A stretch of 64,000 bases of DNA from Ailurus styani (lineage: Eukaryota; Chordata; Mammalia; Carnivora; Ailuridae): positions 62,001 to 126,000 of the forward strand of contig LNAC01000689.1 in NCBI GenBank assembly GCA_002007465.1, written 5' to 3'. A model generated the notes under the pieces. That model saw nothing but the letters and a program-made list of their open reading frames with translations, was not told the origin of the DNA and made no database searches. This document shows positions 24,650 to 36,380 of the stretch, one piece after another. The translations under genes and the position numbers were made by a program. The number at the start of each line of letters is the position of its first letter. Positions within the stretch are counted from its first letter, which is position 1.

Positions 24650-24862
24650 CTTTCAGTAATATCTTTTTAAAGATTTTATTTATTTGACACAGAGAGAGAG
24701 AGAATGCAAGCAGGCAGAGCAGCATGCAGAGGGAGAGGAAGAAGCAGGCTCCCCACGGAGCAGAGAGCCCAATGTGGGGCTCGATCCCAGGACCCTGGAA
24801 ACATGACCTGAGCTGAAGGCAGAAGCTTAACTGAGCCACCCAGGTACCCCTTTCAGTAATAT
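24650..24862 (-). repeat. CAN SINE with target duplication
   Basis: Antisense SINE (24663-24849) flanked by perfect ctttcagtaatat (24650-24662 and 24850-24862). Confidence 0.95.
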
Positions 24863-24864
24863 TT

Positions 24865-26690
24865 TTTTGTCAAAACCTTGAATCTGTGGATTTAGCTTAC
24901 TGAATTTATGGAAAATGTCTGCTCTATTATTAGCCTTGCCAAATCAATTAGCCAAATCAGACTGACTTTCGATCATAAAATCTGACTTCAGTTTTCAGTT
25001 CAAACTAATAAACATTTCAAAAGCTATTACAGAAAGCGCTGGGAAAGAAATTTTGAATGTATTTTTAGAAATAGATTAATAAATCCAGTTAAGTCAAGAT
25101 TAAAGAATGTAAATAGAACTTATGTTAATAAGCTACAAAAATAAGCATAAACCTATATATCATTTTTCATTACTTAAATTGTAAAACTGCCATGTAATAT
25201 GTAATTAAAAAATATACTATTTATGAAGGAAGGGGTCTGATTAAAAGTTTTTTTTTTTTTTGTTATTGAAAACAGGCCATTAGCTTTGGTTGTAAAGCAT
25301 CATGGAGACTGGTTTGGAAATAACTTTATTAAAGTCATAGACATCATGGTAAAAATATGTCTGTGTACTTAATTAGAGAAAGGTCTATGAGGCCAAAAAA
25401 AATCTAGTTGGTTCAGCATCTAGGAAGTGGTTTTTTTGAGAGTAGGAAATATTAGACATATTATGAAATAAGAGGAAGATTAAATGTAATTGGAGTATCT
25501 ATCTAGTTCATGATATAATTAGATAAAATGTTTTAAGTTCTTGCATCACAATTAATTTAAAAGAAATCACATAAAATTTTAGTCCTCAGGTTTTATCCAG
25601 CGTGTTCTGAAGACTCTGGTGATCTAGAAAATATTCTAGTTACAGTTAAAAGATTTCGTGTCACCAGCCAGTACTGCTTCACTGTTTGAAGGTGCTCTTA
25701 TTTCTAGCTAATGTATTCTGGGAAATGAGTATTATGAACAACTGAAAAATACTGCTTGCCTTTTAATCCATGAGATAAAAACCCTATTTAGTAAGCAGTA
25801 TTTATTACAGATTCTGTCATGTATTTGACTCTCCATTAAAAGCAAAGAATTGTTTGACACTGGTCGGGGTATGGAAGAAATGAGTCCATTAAAAGGAAAT
25901 CCTCACGAATCCACTGTTCATATTATACAATAATCTGACATCAGGAGAGCCTAATGGTTGCAGTATCTAGCATCCCTCTTCACAGAAATAAAGACAGAAA
26001 AATGGGAAACCCTACAACGTGTTTATAGATGCTTTGATTAATTTTAAGAGGTGTCTCATCTTAATTTTTTTGTGTTTTAGAGTGGCTCTTTGTGGTCCTT
26101 GCAAGTTTTTACACTGGGGAAGTCCTGTAGTGGGATTTCAGACAGGAGAGAGCACGTCTTTCTCTTGTAAAGTGGGTGAAGGGAGGAAGAAGAAGAAGGA
26201 GGGATTAGAAAAGACCAATCTTCCTGATGTTAACTCAAGGTACAGAAGAAGATGTGGAGCTATCGGGCGATTCCTTTAAGGCCACCGCTATCCTCACAGC
26301 CCCGAAAGTCTGTGCGTCCTCTGAGGTACTGCGCCCTAATTTGAAGACCATCGCTTTGCCTGCAGCTGAAGGGACAGACCCAACATAGCTTGTGGGTAAA
26401 ATCTACAGGACCTGGTAATAAATTCAACTGGAGTCGGGCACAGGAGGCCCCACAGGAGAGGTGCCGTTCGCCGAGACAGGGAAGAGTGGAGAACATGGTC
26501 TCACGCTCCGCCTTTTTTCCAAGTCCTATTTTGTTTTACGCCGACTGGTATTTTCCTTGGTTGACTTCCGACTTTCTGGCTAATCTTATCAGATATAAGC
26601 GATTACTGGCCCATATTTACAAAATGACTTTCCCTTTTAACTGGTATCCGTCCTCCCCTTCAACATCAAACCCTCTTTACAGCTCCTCGA
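24865..26690. other. Unassigned AT-rich sequence before the CpG island
   Basis: SINE-free unique sequence. Holds a perfect 11-bp inverted repeat (aaatactgctt at 25747-25757, aagcagtattt at 25793-25803). No exon recognised. Confidence 0.3.
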
Positions 26691-27330
26691 AGACCCAGAG
26701 TCCTGCTCAGATTCTGCTGTGACACGCTGAACGACGGCGTCCTCAAGCCGATTAAGAGAAGTGGAAGCTGCTGCTTCTAGAAAAGGAAGCCGTTTAGACG
26801 CAGGAGACCCCCGCGAATCTCCGGGTTCCCTTCTGCGGGCTCCACCCGGACACCAAGGGGCCTGTCTGGTGTGCGGGCGGAGAGCAAGCGCCCGACGGAG
26901 AGCCGCGCCAGCGGAACGACGGACAGCCACTCGCTCGACTTTGCAGACGCCCCACGACAGGAGGGGGGTAGCTGCACACTCACGCTTCTTAGAATTCCTC
27001 TCAGATCCGTTCTGCTACGTTTCCATACACCGTCTGTTCCTCACGCCGGAGGCCCGGAAAGGGCCAGCTCCCGCCCAGGCTGTAACAGGCCTCCACGCGA
27101 GCCGCTCCGCTCGAAGGTCCCAGGGCGGCGGCTCTGCGAAGTCGCCGGTTTCTCCCGCCTTCCGGCCGCGCTCGGGCAGCCGTCTGTAACGTGCGCACTG
27201 TATCGCTCCCATCCGCCCTCGCCGCACGTTTCCGGGCGCCGCGGACCGCAGGGCCAGCGTTGCCTGGTGGGAGCCTCCGAGGAGCCAACAGCCAGGCGCT
27301 CCTCCCCGGGCTTCCTCCCGGGCCGCGGCC

Positions 27331-27530
27331 CCAGCATGCACTGCGCGAGCCCCCAGCCCCCAGCATGCATTGCGTGGGCCTCGTGACCCCTGCCCCCAGC
27401 TCCCAGTGTGTATTGCGCCGGCTGCACAGGCCTTGCGTCCCTACCGCCAGTGTGCATTGCGTGGGCCTGGTGAACCCCTCCGACCCCGCCAGCTCCCAGT
27501 GTGCATTGTGCGGGCCTCGTGACACCCTCA
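27331..27530 (+). repeat. Diverged minisatellite in the CpG island
   Basis: Five irregular copies of a unit beginning cag(c/t)(a/g)tg-cattgcg-tgggcct start at 27331, 27360, 27403, 27447 and 27497 (spacings 29, 43, 44 and 50). Copies 2, 4 and 5 share 'gggcct(c/g)gtga'. It lies immediately before the proposed exon 1 donor, so it may be transcribed as 5' UTR. Confidence 0.75.
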
Positions 27531-27544
27531 TCCGCAAGCGGGGC

Positions 27545-27584
27545 GAGGCGCAGGCTCCTAGCCCGAGACTGACCGGCGGTTACG
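27545..27584 (+). other. DNAH14: Probable 3' part of non-coding exon 1
   Basis: Sequence up to the donor acg/gtgagt. The 5' boundary cannot be seen. The exon is inferred from the donor, CpG island and GC-skew switch only. Confidence 0.45.
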
Positions 27585-28089
27585 GTGAGTAGGGGTAGGG
27601 GCACCGTCCCTCGGGGCTGTCCTCGCCTGGATCCCGTGTGTGCGAGCGGGACCTTCGCCTCTTGGCCCTAAGATGGCTCGAAGCCGCTGTTTGGCCCCAG
27701 TGCTGCGGGTGAGGGCCAGCGGTTGGGACGCTCGTCGACACCTGCCCTTTAAGCGCATCTGCCAAGTCGGCCAGCGGCCAGGAACCGGGGTTTGGGGCGG
27801 AGGGGGGCAGGGCCACAGGGGTGCACGGCGGGGGAGACTGGGCCACGGGGTGGTGCCACGTGGGTGGGCTGGGTCAGATGCCCGGGGGCGGGGCCAGGGG
27901 AGCAGGGCCTGGAATCAGAACTGGGCCAGCGGTGTAGGGCAGTCCTGGCGGGACAGGGCCGGGGTTGGGCAGGGCTGGAGGGCGGGCGGACGGGCGCTGG
28001 GGAGTAGAGGGTAGGGTTGAGTAGGGAGGTCGGGGCTGGCAAGACCGGAGGGGCAGGGCGGGGCGTGTGTTGGTCAGGCCTGGGGTGCC

Positions 28090-28535
28090 TAATGGAAATG
28101 GGGAGGCCCCCGCTTGGGGGGCAGTGCCTCCAAGTCCCGCGTTCAGCCTTCATGCCACAGGTGTTCGGGCGCTGGGCTCGAGTCAGACCCACCGCTGCCC
28201 TCAAGGGGCTGACCTCACTGCCCTGGTTTGTTATTTGCCCTTTATCAGTTCCTCGGTTAATGAGTTGGGGTTTTGTTTTGCAGGCATAATTGAGTAATGA
28301 ACTCTGAACAGCCGTGCCCGTACTGATTGTGTAGTATATGCATACACATCTACATGTACACACACAAATATACATGAATATATATGTCATCTAATGTAGG
28401 GATTTAAGTGACCTTCTAATAAATTGGTATTTTGGATTACGTTATAACGTTCATAGATATGGTACTTGCATTCATGAGATAGTCTCCACTAAGGTATCTG
28501 TAAATTTGTATATAACACACATGTATCCACTGATA
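28090..28535 (+). other. Intron 1 start, no clear feature
   Basis: After the G-rich stretch comes TA/CA-rich simple sequence at 28330-28390. A good acceptor-like tttgttttgcag ends at 28284, but the atg that follows stops after eight codons, so no coding exon is called. Confidence 0.35.
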
Positions 28536-28539
28536 CTTT

Positions 28540-29836
28540 GGATTTGACTTGCTCATATTTTGTTTAGGATATTTGTACTTATGTTCAGGAGTGTTACTGT
28601 CTGTAATTTTTTTGGTGCATGTATTTGTTCTTGTTTGTTTTGGGAACTGTTGCTATTTTATTTTACTTCTCAAGAAGTGGGTTCAGTAGTTATCCTTTGT
28701 GAAAGAGTTTGCATAGTATAAGGATTTTCTAGTCTTTGTATATTTGATAAACTTCACCTGTAAAACTCCTTTGGTCTTGTGTCTTTTACTTATTTGGAGT
28801 AAAGGGGAGCGTTTTGAGAATTGTTTCCCCCCCCCACCAGCTTTTAGTTTTATTGATTTTGGTTATTCTTTTTCTGTTATATAAAGTTCTCCTACTTTTA
28901 ACTTTTTTGTTCACGTTCTGGCTTTATTGAACACATCAATCTTTAAAATAGTAAATGCATTCAGTACTCTTAAATTTTAGTTTAGCTCTAAGAACTACTG
29001 TAGCTGCATCCACCAAGTTTGAATGTGTGATTTTTTAAAAAAGATTTTTATTTATTTATTTTAGACACAGATAGCAAGAGAGGGGAGGAGCGGGAGAAGC
29101 AGGTTCTCCTTGCTGAGCTATAGGTGTAAGGCTCAATTCCAGGACCATGGGATCATGACCTGAGTCAAAGGCAGAAGCTTAACCGACTGACCCACCCAGG
29201 TGCCCCTGAATATGTGATATTTTAATTGTTGAGTGGTTCTAGAGAGTCATTTCCAGTTTTATTTTCTTTTTAATGCATGGTTGATTTAGGAGTGCTATTT
29301 CATGTTTCCGAATATGGTATGTTTTTGAAAGTGTATTTTTATTGACTTATAATTTATTTGGACTCTATGGGAAAATGGGGTCCGCATAATATTGATTCTT
29401 TGAAATTTGTGAAGCCTTTTGTTACTTAGGATGTGGTTAATTTTCATAAATGTCTTATGTGATTTGAAAAGTAAATTCCTTATTGACTATGTACAGAGTT
29501 CTTTATTAGGTCAAGCCTGTTCGTGAAGGTCAAATCTATTTACTTGTTATTTTTTTGTTCCCTCTATCTGTAAATCATTGAGATAGGTGTGTTAAAATAT
29601 CTTACTGTGACCGTTTTTGTGAAATGTCAAATTTTCTGTAATTTGGTTTTGCTTTATGTATTTTGAGGCAGCGTTAGGTATATAAAAGGCATAAGTTGTA
29701 GCTTCTTGATTGGTGAGACCCCATTTCTCCTTATTAACACTTTTCCCTTAAACTCTATTTTGTCTGGTAGAATATTGTTAACCAGTTCCTTTTGGTTTGC
29801 ATTGGCATGCTGTAGTGTTTTCTGTTCCCTCATTTT
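28540..29836 (-). mobile_element. Old L1 ORF2 fragment, antisense
   Basis: T-rich plus strand with phrases typical of reversed L1M ORF2 ('tctatctgtaaatcattgagatagg', 'ttttgtctggtagaatattg'). Heavily decayed, with a SINE at 29037-29206. Confidence 0.7.
29037..29206 (-). repeat. CAN SINE
   Basis: Antisense copy within old L1. The flanks tgaatgtgtgattttt (left) and tgaatatgtgatatttt (right) are a decayed target duplication. Confidence 0.92.
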
Positions 29837-30206
29837 TTTTATTGTAAAATATGCACAATGTAAAATCTGTATATAAATATTTACAACGTAAAATCTATCA
29901 TCTTAATCTTTTTTAAGCATACAGTTCAGCATTCATATTGTTGTGTAACCATCACCAGTATCCATCTCAAGAATTTATCATCATCCCAAAGTGAAATTCC
30001 ACACCTGTTAAACAATAACTCCCCATTACCCCTTTCTCCAGGTTCTTGTCATCTCTTTTCTACTTTCTGTCTCTGTGACTATGGGTATTCTAGGCACCTC
30101 ATACAAGTAGAAGCATACAAGAAGCATACAAGAGTGTTTCTTTGTGTTTGGCCTGTTTTACTTAGTGTGGTGTCTTCAGCGTTTGCCCGTGTTGTAGCAT
30201 GTGTCA
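29837..30206 (-). mobile_element. Old L1 3' end, antisense
   Basis: Reversed L1M 3' UTR ('acagttcagcattcatattgttgtg', 'caataactccccattacccc') and the very end of ORF2 ('gttgtagcatgtgtcag'). It is cut off at 30206 by the T-run of the next L1, so the L1 at 30206 inserted into it. Confidence 0.8.
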
Positions 30207-31861
30207 GAAAAACTTTTTTTTTTTTATTGGTGAGAACATCTAATTACTATTCTCAGCAAATTTCAATTTTACAGTTCAGTGTTATCAACTGTAGTCATTA
30301 TGTTATAGATAAGATCCACAGACCTTTATATTTATAGCTGAAAGTTTGTACCCTTTTACCAATTTCTCCCTATTTCCCCAACCCCATAGCCCTTGACAAC
30401 TACTTTTCTACTTTGCTACTGAGAGTTCAATTTTTTTTTTCAGATTCTGCATATAAATGGTACTATGCCGTATTTGTCTTTGTCTGTCTGGCTTATTTCA
30501 CTTAGCGAAGTGCCCTCAAGTTACATCTATGTTCTCACAAACAGGATTTCCTTCTTTCCAATGGCTGAGTAATATAACGTTGTATATATACAGGACGTCG
30601 TCTTTATCCATTCACTTGTTGACACTTAGGTTGTTTTCATATCTCGGCTATTGAGAATAATGCTGCAGTGAACATGGGAGTGGAAATACCTCTTCAGGAT
30701 TTTATTTTCATTTCCTTTGATATATTTCCAGAAGTGGTATTGGTGGATGATACGGTAGTTCTGTTTTAATTTTACGAGAAATCTCCATACCGTTTTCATA
30801 GTGGGTGCACCCGTGTACATTCCCACCAGTAGTGCATGAGGGTTTGCTTTTCTCCACCGCCTTGCCAACACTTGTTCTTGTCTTTTTGATAATGGCCATT
30901 CTAACAGGTGTGAGGTGTTATCTCATATTGGTTTTGATTTTCATTTCCCTGATGATGAGTGTGTTCAACACCTTTTCATGTACCTATTGGCCAGCCATTT
31001 GTATGGCTTTGGAAAATCAGCATGCTTAAATTGGATTGTTTGTTTCTTTGCTGAGTTGTGTGAGTTCTTCATATATTTTGGATGTTAACCCCTTACCAGG
31101 TAGATGACTTGTAGTTATTTTCTCCCATTCCATAGTTTGTTTTTTCATTGTGTTGATGGTTTCCTTTGCTGTGAAGGAGCATTTTTATTTGATGTAGTCC
31201 TATTTGTTTATTTTTGCTTTTATTACCTTTCTATTGTTATCATATCTGAAAAAATCATTGTCAAGACCAACGTCGAGAAGTTTATCTCCTATGTTTTCTT
31301 GTAGTAGTTTTATGATTTCAGGTCTTAAATTTAAGTCTTGAATTCATCTTGAGTTAATTTTTGTGAGTTAATATGATCTGTACCCAATTCCAATGTGTAT
31401 GTGGGGGGGGTTCCCTCATACCACCAAGCAATCGTCAGACACCTGTGGTGTCCTACACTTCAGCCCACCTCTGAAACTGTTCATCTGGAGATCACATCAG
31501 ATCTCACAGGCTAAGGGCTCAGTCCTGTAACACTGTACCCATCCCACCTCCCCTCTCCATTTCAGATGCCAGTCTCAAGCCCAGGTTATCAGCTGTGCCT
31601 CTGTCTGACCAACTATAGGTGGGAGGCTCTAATTACCCTCCCCTCGGGTTCCATCACTTTGCTAGAGTGGCTCACAGAGCTCAGAGAAATATTTTAATAT
31701 TTTACTATAAAAGGGTATAACTCAGAAACAGCTGGATAGAAAAGAGGCATAGGTTGGGGTATGAGGGAAAGGCACGGAGTTTCTATGCCTTCAAGTGAAC
31801 CACATTCCCTTGAATCTCCCATGTGTTCACCAGCTCAGAAGCTCTCTGAAACCCATCCTTT

Positions 31862-32075
31862 CTTTAAAAAAAAATTTTTTTGTTTTGTTCTTTTTTTAAG
31901 AGCGTGTGCACACATGTGGGTGGGGCAGAGGAAGAGGGAGAGAGAGAGAATCCTAAGGAGGCTCCACACTCAGTGCAGAGCCCAGCAAGGAGCTCGATTC
32001 CACAACTCTGAGATCATGACCTGAGCCAAAATCAAGAGTCAAACATGTAACGGACCAAGCCACCCAGGTGCTCCT
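31862..32075 (-). repeat. Older CAN-type SINE
   Basis: Antisense copy of the subtype with 'ctccacactcagtgcagagcc' and 'aaaatcaagagtc'. Diverged, nested in the LTR. Confidence 0.85.
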
Positions 32076-32219
32076 CCTTTTGGGCTTTTATGGAGGCTTC
32101 ATTACATAGACGTGTTGATTAAATCATTGGCAGTTAATTCAGCCTGTAGCCCCTCTCCTATCCCCAGAGGTCAAGGTGGTGGGGCCGAAAGTTCAACCCT
32201 CTAATCAATCATATGGTTG

Positions 32220-32233
32220 GTTGTCTTGGCAAC
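32220..32233. promoter_or_regulatory. RFX X-box-like palindrome in LTR
   Basis: gttgtcttggcaac is two gttgyc/ggcaac arms around tt, close to the RFX X-box that controls cilia genes. It lies within a repeat, so it may have no function. Confidence 0.35.
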
Positions 32234-33320
32234 CAGCCACATCTTTAGGTGAGGTCCAAAGTCACCTCATTAATGTAACAAAAGACACTTTTTCACTCTA
32301 TTTATTTAGTATATTCTAGTTTTAGGAGCTTTGTGCCAGAAATGACAAAGACCAAATAGATATTTCTTAAAGAGCACAATATCACAAAGGTGTAAAATAC
32401 TGATCCGGTCTCATTCTTTTGCATGTGGCTGTCCAGTTTTCCCAACCATTTGTTGAGGAGACTGTCCTTTCCCCATCATAAATTCTTGCCCCCTTTGTCA
32501 TAAATTAGTTGATCATGTATGTGTGGGTTTATTTCTGGGCTCTCCGTTCTGTTCTTTTGGTCTGTATGTCTGTTTTTATGTCAGTACCATGCTGATTTGA
32601 TTACAGTAGCCTTGTAATATAGCTTGAAGTCAGGAAATGTGATGCTTCTAAATTCATTGTTCTTTCTCAAGACTGGGGTCCTTTTTGGTTCCATGCAAAT
32701 TTAGGGTTGTTTGTTTTATTTCTGTGAAAAAATGCCCTGGAAATTTTGACAGGGATAGTATTGAATCTGTAGATTGGGTTAGTATGGATGTTTTAATGAC
32801 ATTAATTCTTCCAATCCATAAGCACAGTATATCTTTTCATTTATTTGTGTCTTAAATTTATTTCATCGGTGTCTTAGAATTTTCAGTGTTCAGATCTTTC
32901 ACCTCAGTGGTTAAATTAAATTCCTAAGTATTTTATTCTTTTTGATGCATTTGTAAATGGTATTGTTTTCTTAATTTCTCTTTATGATAATTTCTTATTA
33001 GTTAGTATATGGAGCCACAAGTGATTTTTATGTATTGACTTTGTATTGTGCAACTTGACGGAATTTGTTAATTCCAACAGAACTCATTTTTCCATCTTCA
33101 AAGCCAGCCAGCTGGATTGTTGTGAGATAATAAGAAACATGTATTGTTCTCTGCCCCTTATTCCTGACACAGAGCTCCTGAAACCTCTATAAATTTCTAA
33201 GTGATAAGAGCACTAGGAACATCTTGTGTTTTAATATTTGGTCTGATCCTGCTTCCTGACACGGGATTCCTAAATCCCTTGAAATTTTGAGGGGCATAGG
33301 AGTTTATGTTGTTGTTGTTT

Positions 33321-33508
33321 CCAAAGATTTTATTTATTTATTTGACAGAGAGATTGAGCTCACAAGCAGGCAGAGTGACAGGCAGAGGGAGAGGGAGAAG
33401 AAGGCTCCTTGCTGAGCAGAGAGCCTGCTGTGGGGTTCGACCCAGGAACCTGAGATCATGACCTGGCTAAAGGCAGGCGCTTAACTGACTGAGCCACTCA
33501 GGTGTCCC
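33321..33508 (-). repeat. CAN SINE
   Basis: Antisense copy with short tgttgtt duplication on both sides. Confidence 0.93.
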
Positions 33509-34060
33509 TGTTGTTCTAAAAAAGTTAATCTAGGTGGGCTCTTGGATGGCTCCTAGATGGGGGCTGGTTATCCGAAAGACCTAGTCATGATTGGGAGCTT
33601 GGAATTTTCAGCATCACCTTCCCATCCCCCATTCTCTATAGAGGGAAGAGGGGCAGGAAATGGAGTTACTACTACTTGGTCATGCCTATGTGAGGCTTCT
33701 CCATAAAAATTCTAATGGTATGGGGTTCAGAGAGCTTTCAGTTTGGTGAGCTCATTCACATACTGGGAGGGGGATGTGTCCTGTCTCCATAGGGATGGAA
33801 GCTTCTGCACTCAGGTGCAGATTTTGCCCTATGTATCTCTTCATCGGGCTGTTCACCTATATCTTTTATCATATCCTTTAATAACTGATAAGTGTATGTC
33901 AGTGTTTACCTGAATTTTGTGAGCTGTTCTAGCAAATCATTGAATTAAATGAGAAAGAGGTAATGAAAAACTAATTTTTAGCCAAGTCACACAGAAGTTG
34001 TGGGTCACCTGGGGACTTACTACTTAGAATTGGCATCTGAAGTGGGGAGTGATGTGTAAA

Positions 34061-34603
34061 TGTTGGAGTTTTGAGCAAACAGGCAAGAAAGAATTTTTGA
34101 GATGTCTTCGGTGCAGAAAGGTGGTTTTATTAAAGCACAGGAACAGGACCCATGGGCAGAAAGAGCTGCTCTGCAGTTGTTGTGAGGAGTGACTGATCAT
34201 ATACTTTCACGTTGGGAGAGGGTTAGGGGTAGCGTAAGTCTCTAAGGAGTTTGGAAGCAAGGTTTCCAGGACCTTGTGGGCCTAGCTGTTTTTAGGAAAA
34301 ATCATTTATTTCTAGCCTAGTAAAACCCTAGTCATAAGACCCTTCAGATGTATATCAGTGGGCCATTTGCTTGGGGTATGATTGCCAACATGTATCTTGG
34401 GGGGGACAAGACAAGGAAAGTTTAAAAGAAATTTTTATATGTTAAGGGAGACTTCAGGATCCTGGAGGTCCAGCTAATGGTAAGCTAAAGTATTAACATC
34501 AAGGCAGTTGAGTTCCCAGAGGAAGTTCCTGTCTCAAGGACTTGCCGGTGGGCTGTAAATTATAAGGAAGCTTAATGTTTTTCTTTTGCCTTTGTTCTCC
34601 ACA
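34061..34603 (-). mobile_element. Solo LTR nested in the older element
   Basis: Begins tgttggag and ends ctccaca on the plus strand, giving a TGTGGAG...CTCCAACA terminal inverted repeat on the minus strand, where an aataaa signal (in gtgctttaataaaacc) is correctly placed near its 3' end. The older element resumes after it. No clear target duplication and no internal genes. Confidence 0.7.
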
Positions 34604-35288
34604 TTAGAAAGCAGTCTCCTGGGACTGAGCCCTTAACCTGTGGGATCTCATGCTATCTCCAGGTAGACAGTATCAGACTGAGTAAAACTGTAGGACAGCC
34701 ATCTGGTGTTGCAGAATTGCTTGGTGTGGGAAAAACCCTACACATTTGGTGACCAGAAGTATGTGAGTGTGGCAAATAATGTGAGAGTAAAAGAGATTCA
34801 TTGGAGGAAGACTCAGTTTTTCTAATTCCACTCCACATCACTCTGATACTTTCTCATTTTTTAAATCATCTTGTCAAAAACTAAAAAAAACTGTTGAGAT
34901 TTTGTTTGGAGTTACATTGCATGTAAAGACCAATCAAGAGACAGTTGACATTTTAATAGGTTTTTCTATTCATTAATATTTAGCTTTTTTGATCTTCTCT
35001 ATTACATGTTTGTTTTGTTTTTTTAAGTTTTTGCTCTAGGTTTTTTATCTGAAAATTTTGTTTCCAGCTTTATTGAAGTATATTCGACAAAAATATCACA
35101 TATACTAAGGTGTAGACTGTGAGGATTTAGTATACCTATACATTGTGTAATGCTTACTGCAAACTTAATTAGCTTATCTGTCATCTTTCAGCTGTGTGTG
35201 TGGCGGGGGGGGGGCGGGTGAGAAACGTGCACACTCAGCAAATTTCAGGTGTCCAATACAGTATTACTAACTATAGTCACAGTGCTGT

Positions 35289-35736
35289 TGTTAAGCTTAA
35301 AGGTAAAATCTGCCAGTTATTTTACCAACAGAAGGTGGGTTTTTTCGGGAATAAAAGTGAATTGCAATCTGGAACAAATAAGCTATGGCAAAACCATAGG
35401 CAAGTCTGGGAACAAGGAAGAGGTACACTTTTTTAAGGAGGAAAGTCGTAAGTTGGGAAGCTTATGAACTAAGAGTCCATTGGAGTAAACTGGGAGTTCA
35501 AAGTGTGGTGGCTTCTCATTGGCTGAGCTTTGGTGGGGGGTAGGGGGGTGAGGAAAGTGTCTCTTCCTCCTGCTGGAGTAGTAGAGTAGTTGCCACGTGC
35601 AAGGTGAAGTCTGGGTAAGGCCAAATCCATCTCTTCCTGTTGGGTCTGTGATTAACTATGAGTGGTAGGGCTGAGAGGTCCCCTGCCGAAACCTCCTGTC
35701 TGCATTTTAGTGACGTTTCCCTTACTCATTTTCGCA
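35289..35736. mobile_element. Solo LTR inside the L1 3' UTR
   Basis: 448-bp insert starting tgttaagc and ending ttcgca. The L1 text 'agtcacagtgctgt' resumes as 'gtgtacgttag', leaving a short imperfect duplication. No internal region. Confidence 0.6.
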
Positions 35737-36207
35737 GTGTACGTTAGATTTTCAGAACTTAACCAACTTATGACTGAAAGCTTGTACCCTTTGACCAGTG
35801 TCTCCCCATTCCCTCCATCACTTATTGCCTCCTCACTCATCCATCATTTGACTTTCTATGAGTTCAACTTTTTTATCCCAGATTCTGCCTATAAATGATA
35901 CCATATAGTATTTATCTTTCTCTGATTTATTTCATTTAGTGTAATACCCTGCTGGTTCCTCCTTGTTGCAATGGCACGATTTTTTTCTTATGCCTGAATA
36001 ATATTTCATTTTGTATTTATATAAACCACATTTTCTTTATTCATCCATCTGTTGACAGATACTTAAATTGTTTCTGTGTCTAGGCTGTTGTGAATAATGT
36101 AGTGATCATGGGAATACAGATATCTCTGAGATACTGATTTCATTTCCTTCAGATATATGTCCAGAAGTGGGATCACTGGGTCTCATGGTAGTTCTATTTT
36201 TTTTTTC

Positions 36208-36380
36208 AGATTTTATTTATTTATTTGAGACAGAGCACAAGCAGGGGAAGCCGCAGAGGGAGAGGGAAAAGCAGGCTTCCTGCTGAGCAGGGAGCCTGAT
36301 GCGGGGCTCAATCCAGGACCCTGGGATCATGACCTGAGCCCAAGGCAGACACTTAACCAACTGAGCCACCCAGGCACCCC
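36208..36380 (-). repeat. CAN SINE
   Basis: Antisense copy in L1 ORF2, with tctatttttt on both sides. Confidence 0.93.

Larger units (their letters stand above)
26700..28085 (+). promoter_or_regulatory. DNAH14: CpG island, probable promoter of the dynein gene
   Basis: The strongest CpG island in the window. Left of about 27560 the plus strand is C-rich; right of 27590 it becomes strikingly G-rich with many ggg runs. Such a skew switch typically marks the start of transcription to the right. A consensus donor (acg/gtgagt, GT at 27585-27586) lies at the switch. A YY1-like aagatggc is at 27670-27677, a degenerate ETS-like site near 27229-27236, and an RFX half-site gttgcc at 27259-27264. There is no TATA box. 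Assignment to DNAH14 is inference: it is the nearest island upstream of the dynein exons on the same strand, 19 kb away. The overlapping 100-210 residue open frames are GC-driven artefacts. Confidence 0.65.
31365..32390. mobile_element. LTR-like element inside L1
   Basis: Non-L1 insert interrupting reversed ORF2. Its right end ('gagctttgtgccagaaatgacaaagacc', 'aatatcaca') resembles old mammalian ERVL/MaLR LTRs. Boundaries are approximate and family not assigned. It contains a SINE (31862-32075) and a near-perfect RFX X-box (32220-32233). Confidence 0.55.
30206..33075 (-). mobile_element. Old L1, 3' UTR to mid ORF2, antisense
   Basis: Starts with a T-run (reversed A tail), then 3' UTR and ORF2 in reverse order ('gaataatgctgcagtgaacatggg', 'cattcccaccagtagtgc', 'tccagttttcccaaccatttgttgag'). 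Interrupted by an LTR at about 31365-32390, after which ORF2 resumes. Many frameshifts; inactive. Confidence 0.88.
33076..34845 (+). mobile_element. Ancient high-copy mammalian element, split twice
   Basis: 'cagagctcctgaaacc', 'atgattgggagcttggaattttc', 'cctccataaaa', 'ggcatctgaagtgggg', 'gggactgagcccttaacctgtggg' and 'cacatttggtgaccagaagt' occur in the order of a widespread old element that I cannot name with certainty. Interrupted by a SINE (33321-33508) and an LTR (34061-34603). Confidence 0.6.

Noticed and set aside
28285..28330. Possible exon 2 after a good acceptor
   Set aside because: The only ATG there reaches a stop after eight codons and no suitable donor follows; at most a non-coding exon.
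26761..28390. Several 90-213 residue open frames in the CpG island on both strands
   Set aside because: They overlap each other in all frames, are Pro/Arg/Gly-rich from base composition, and show no family features.
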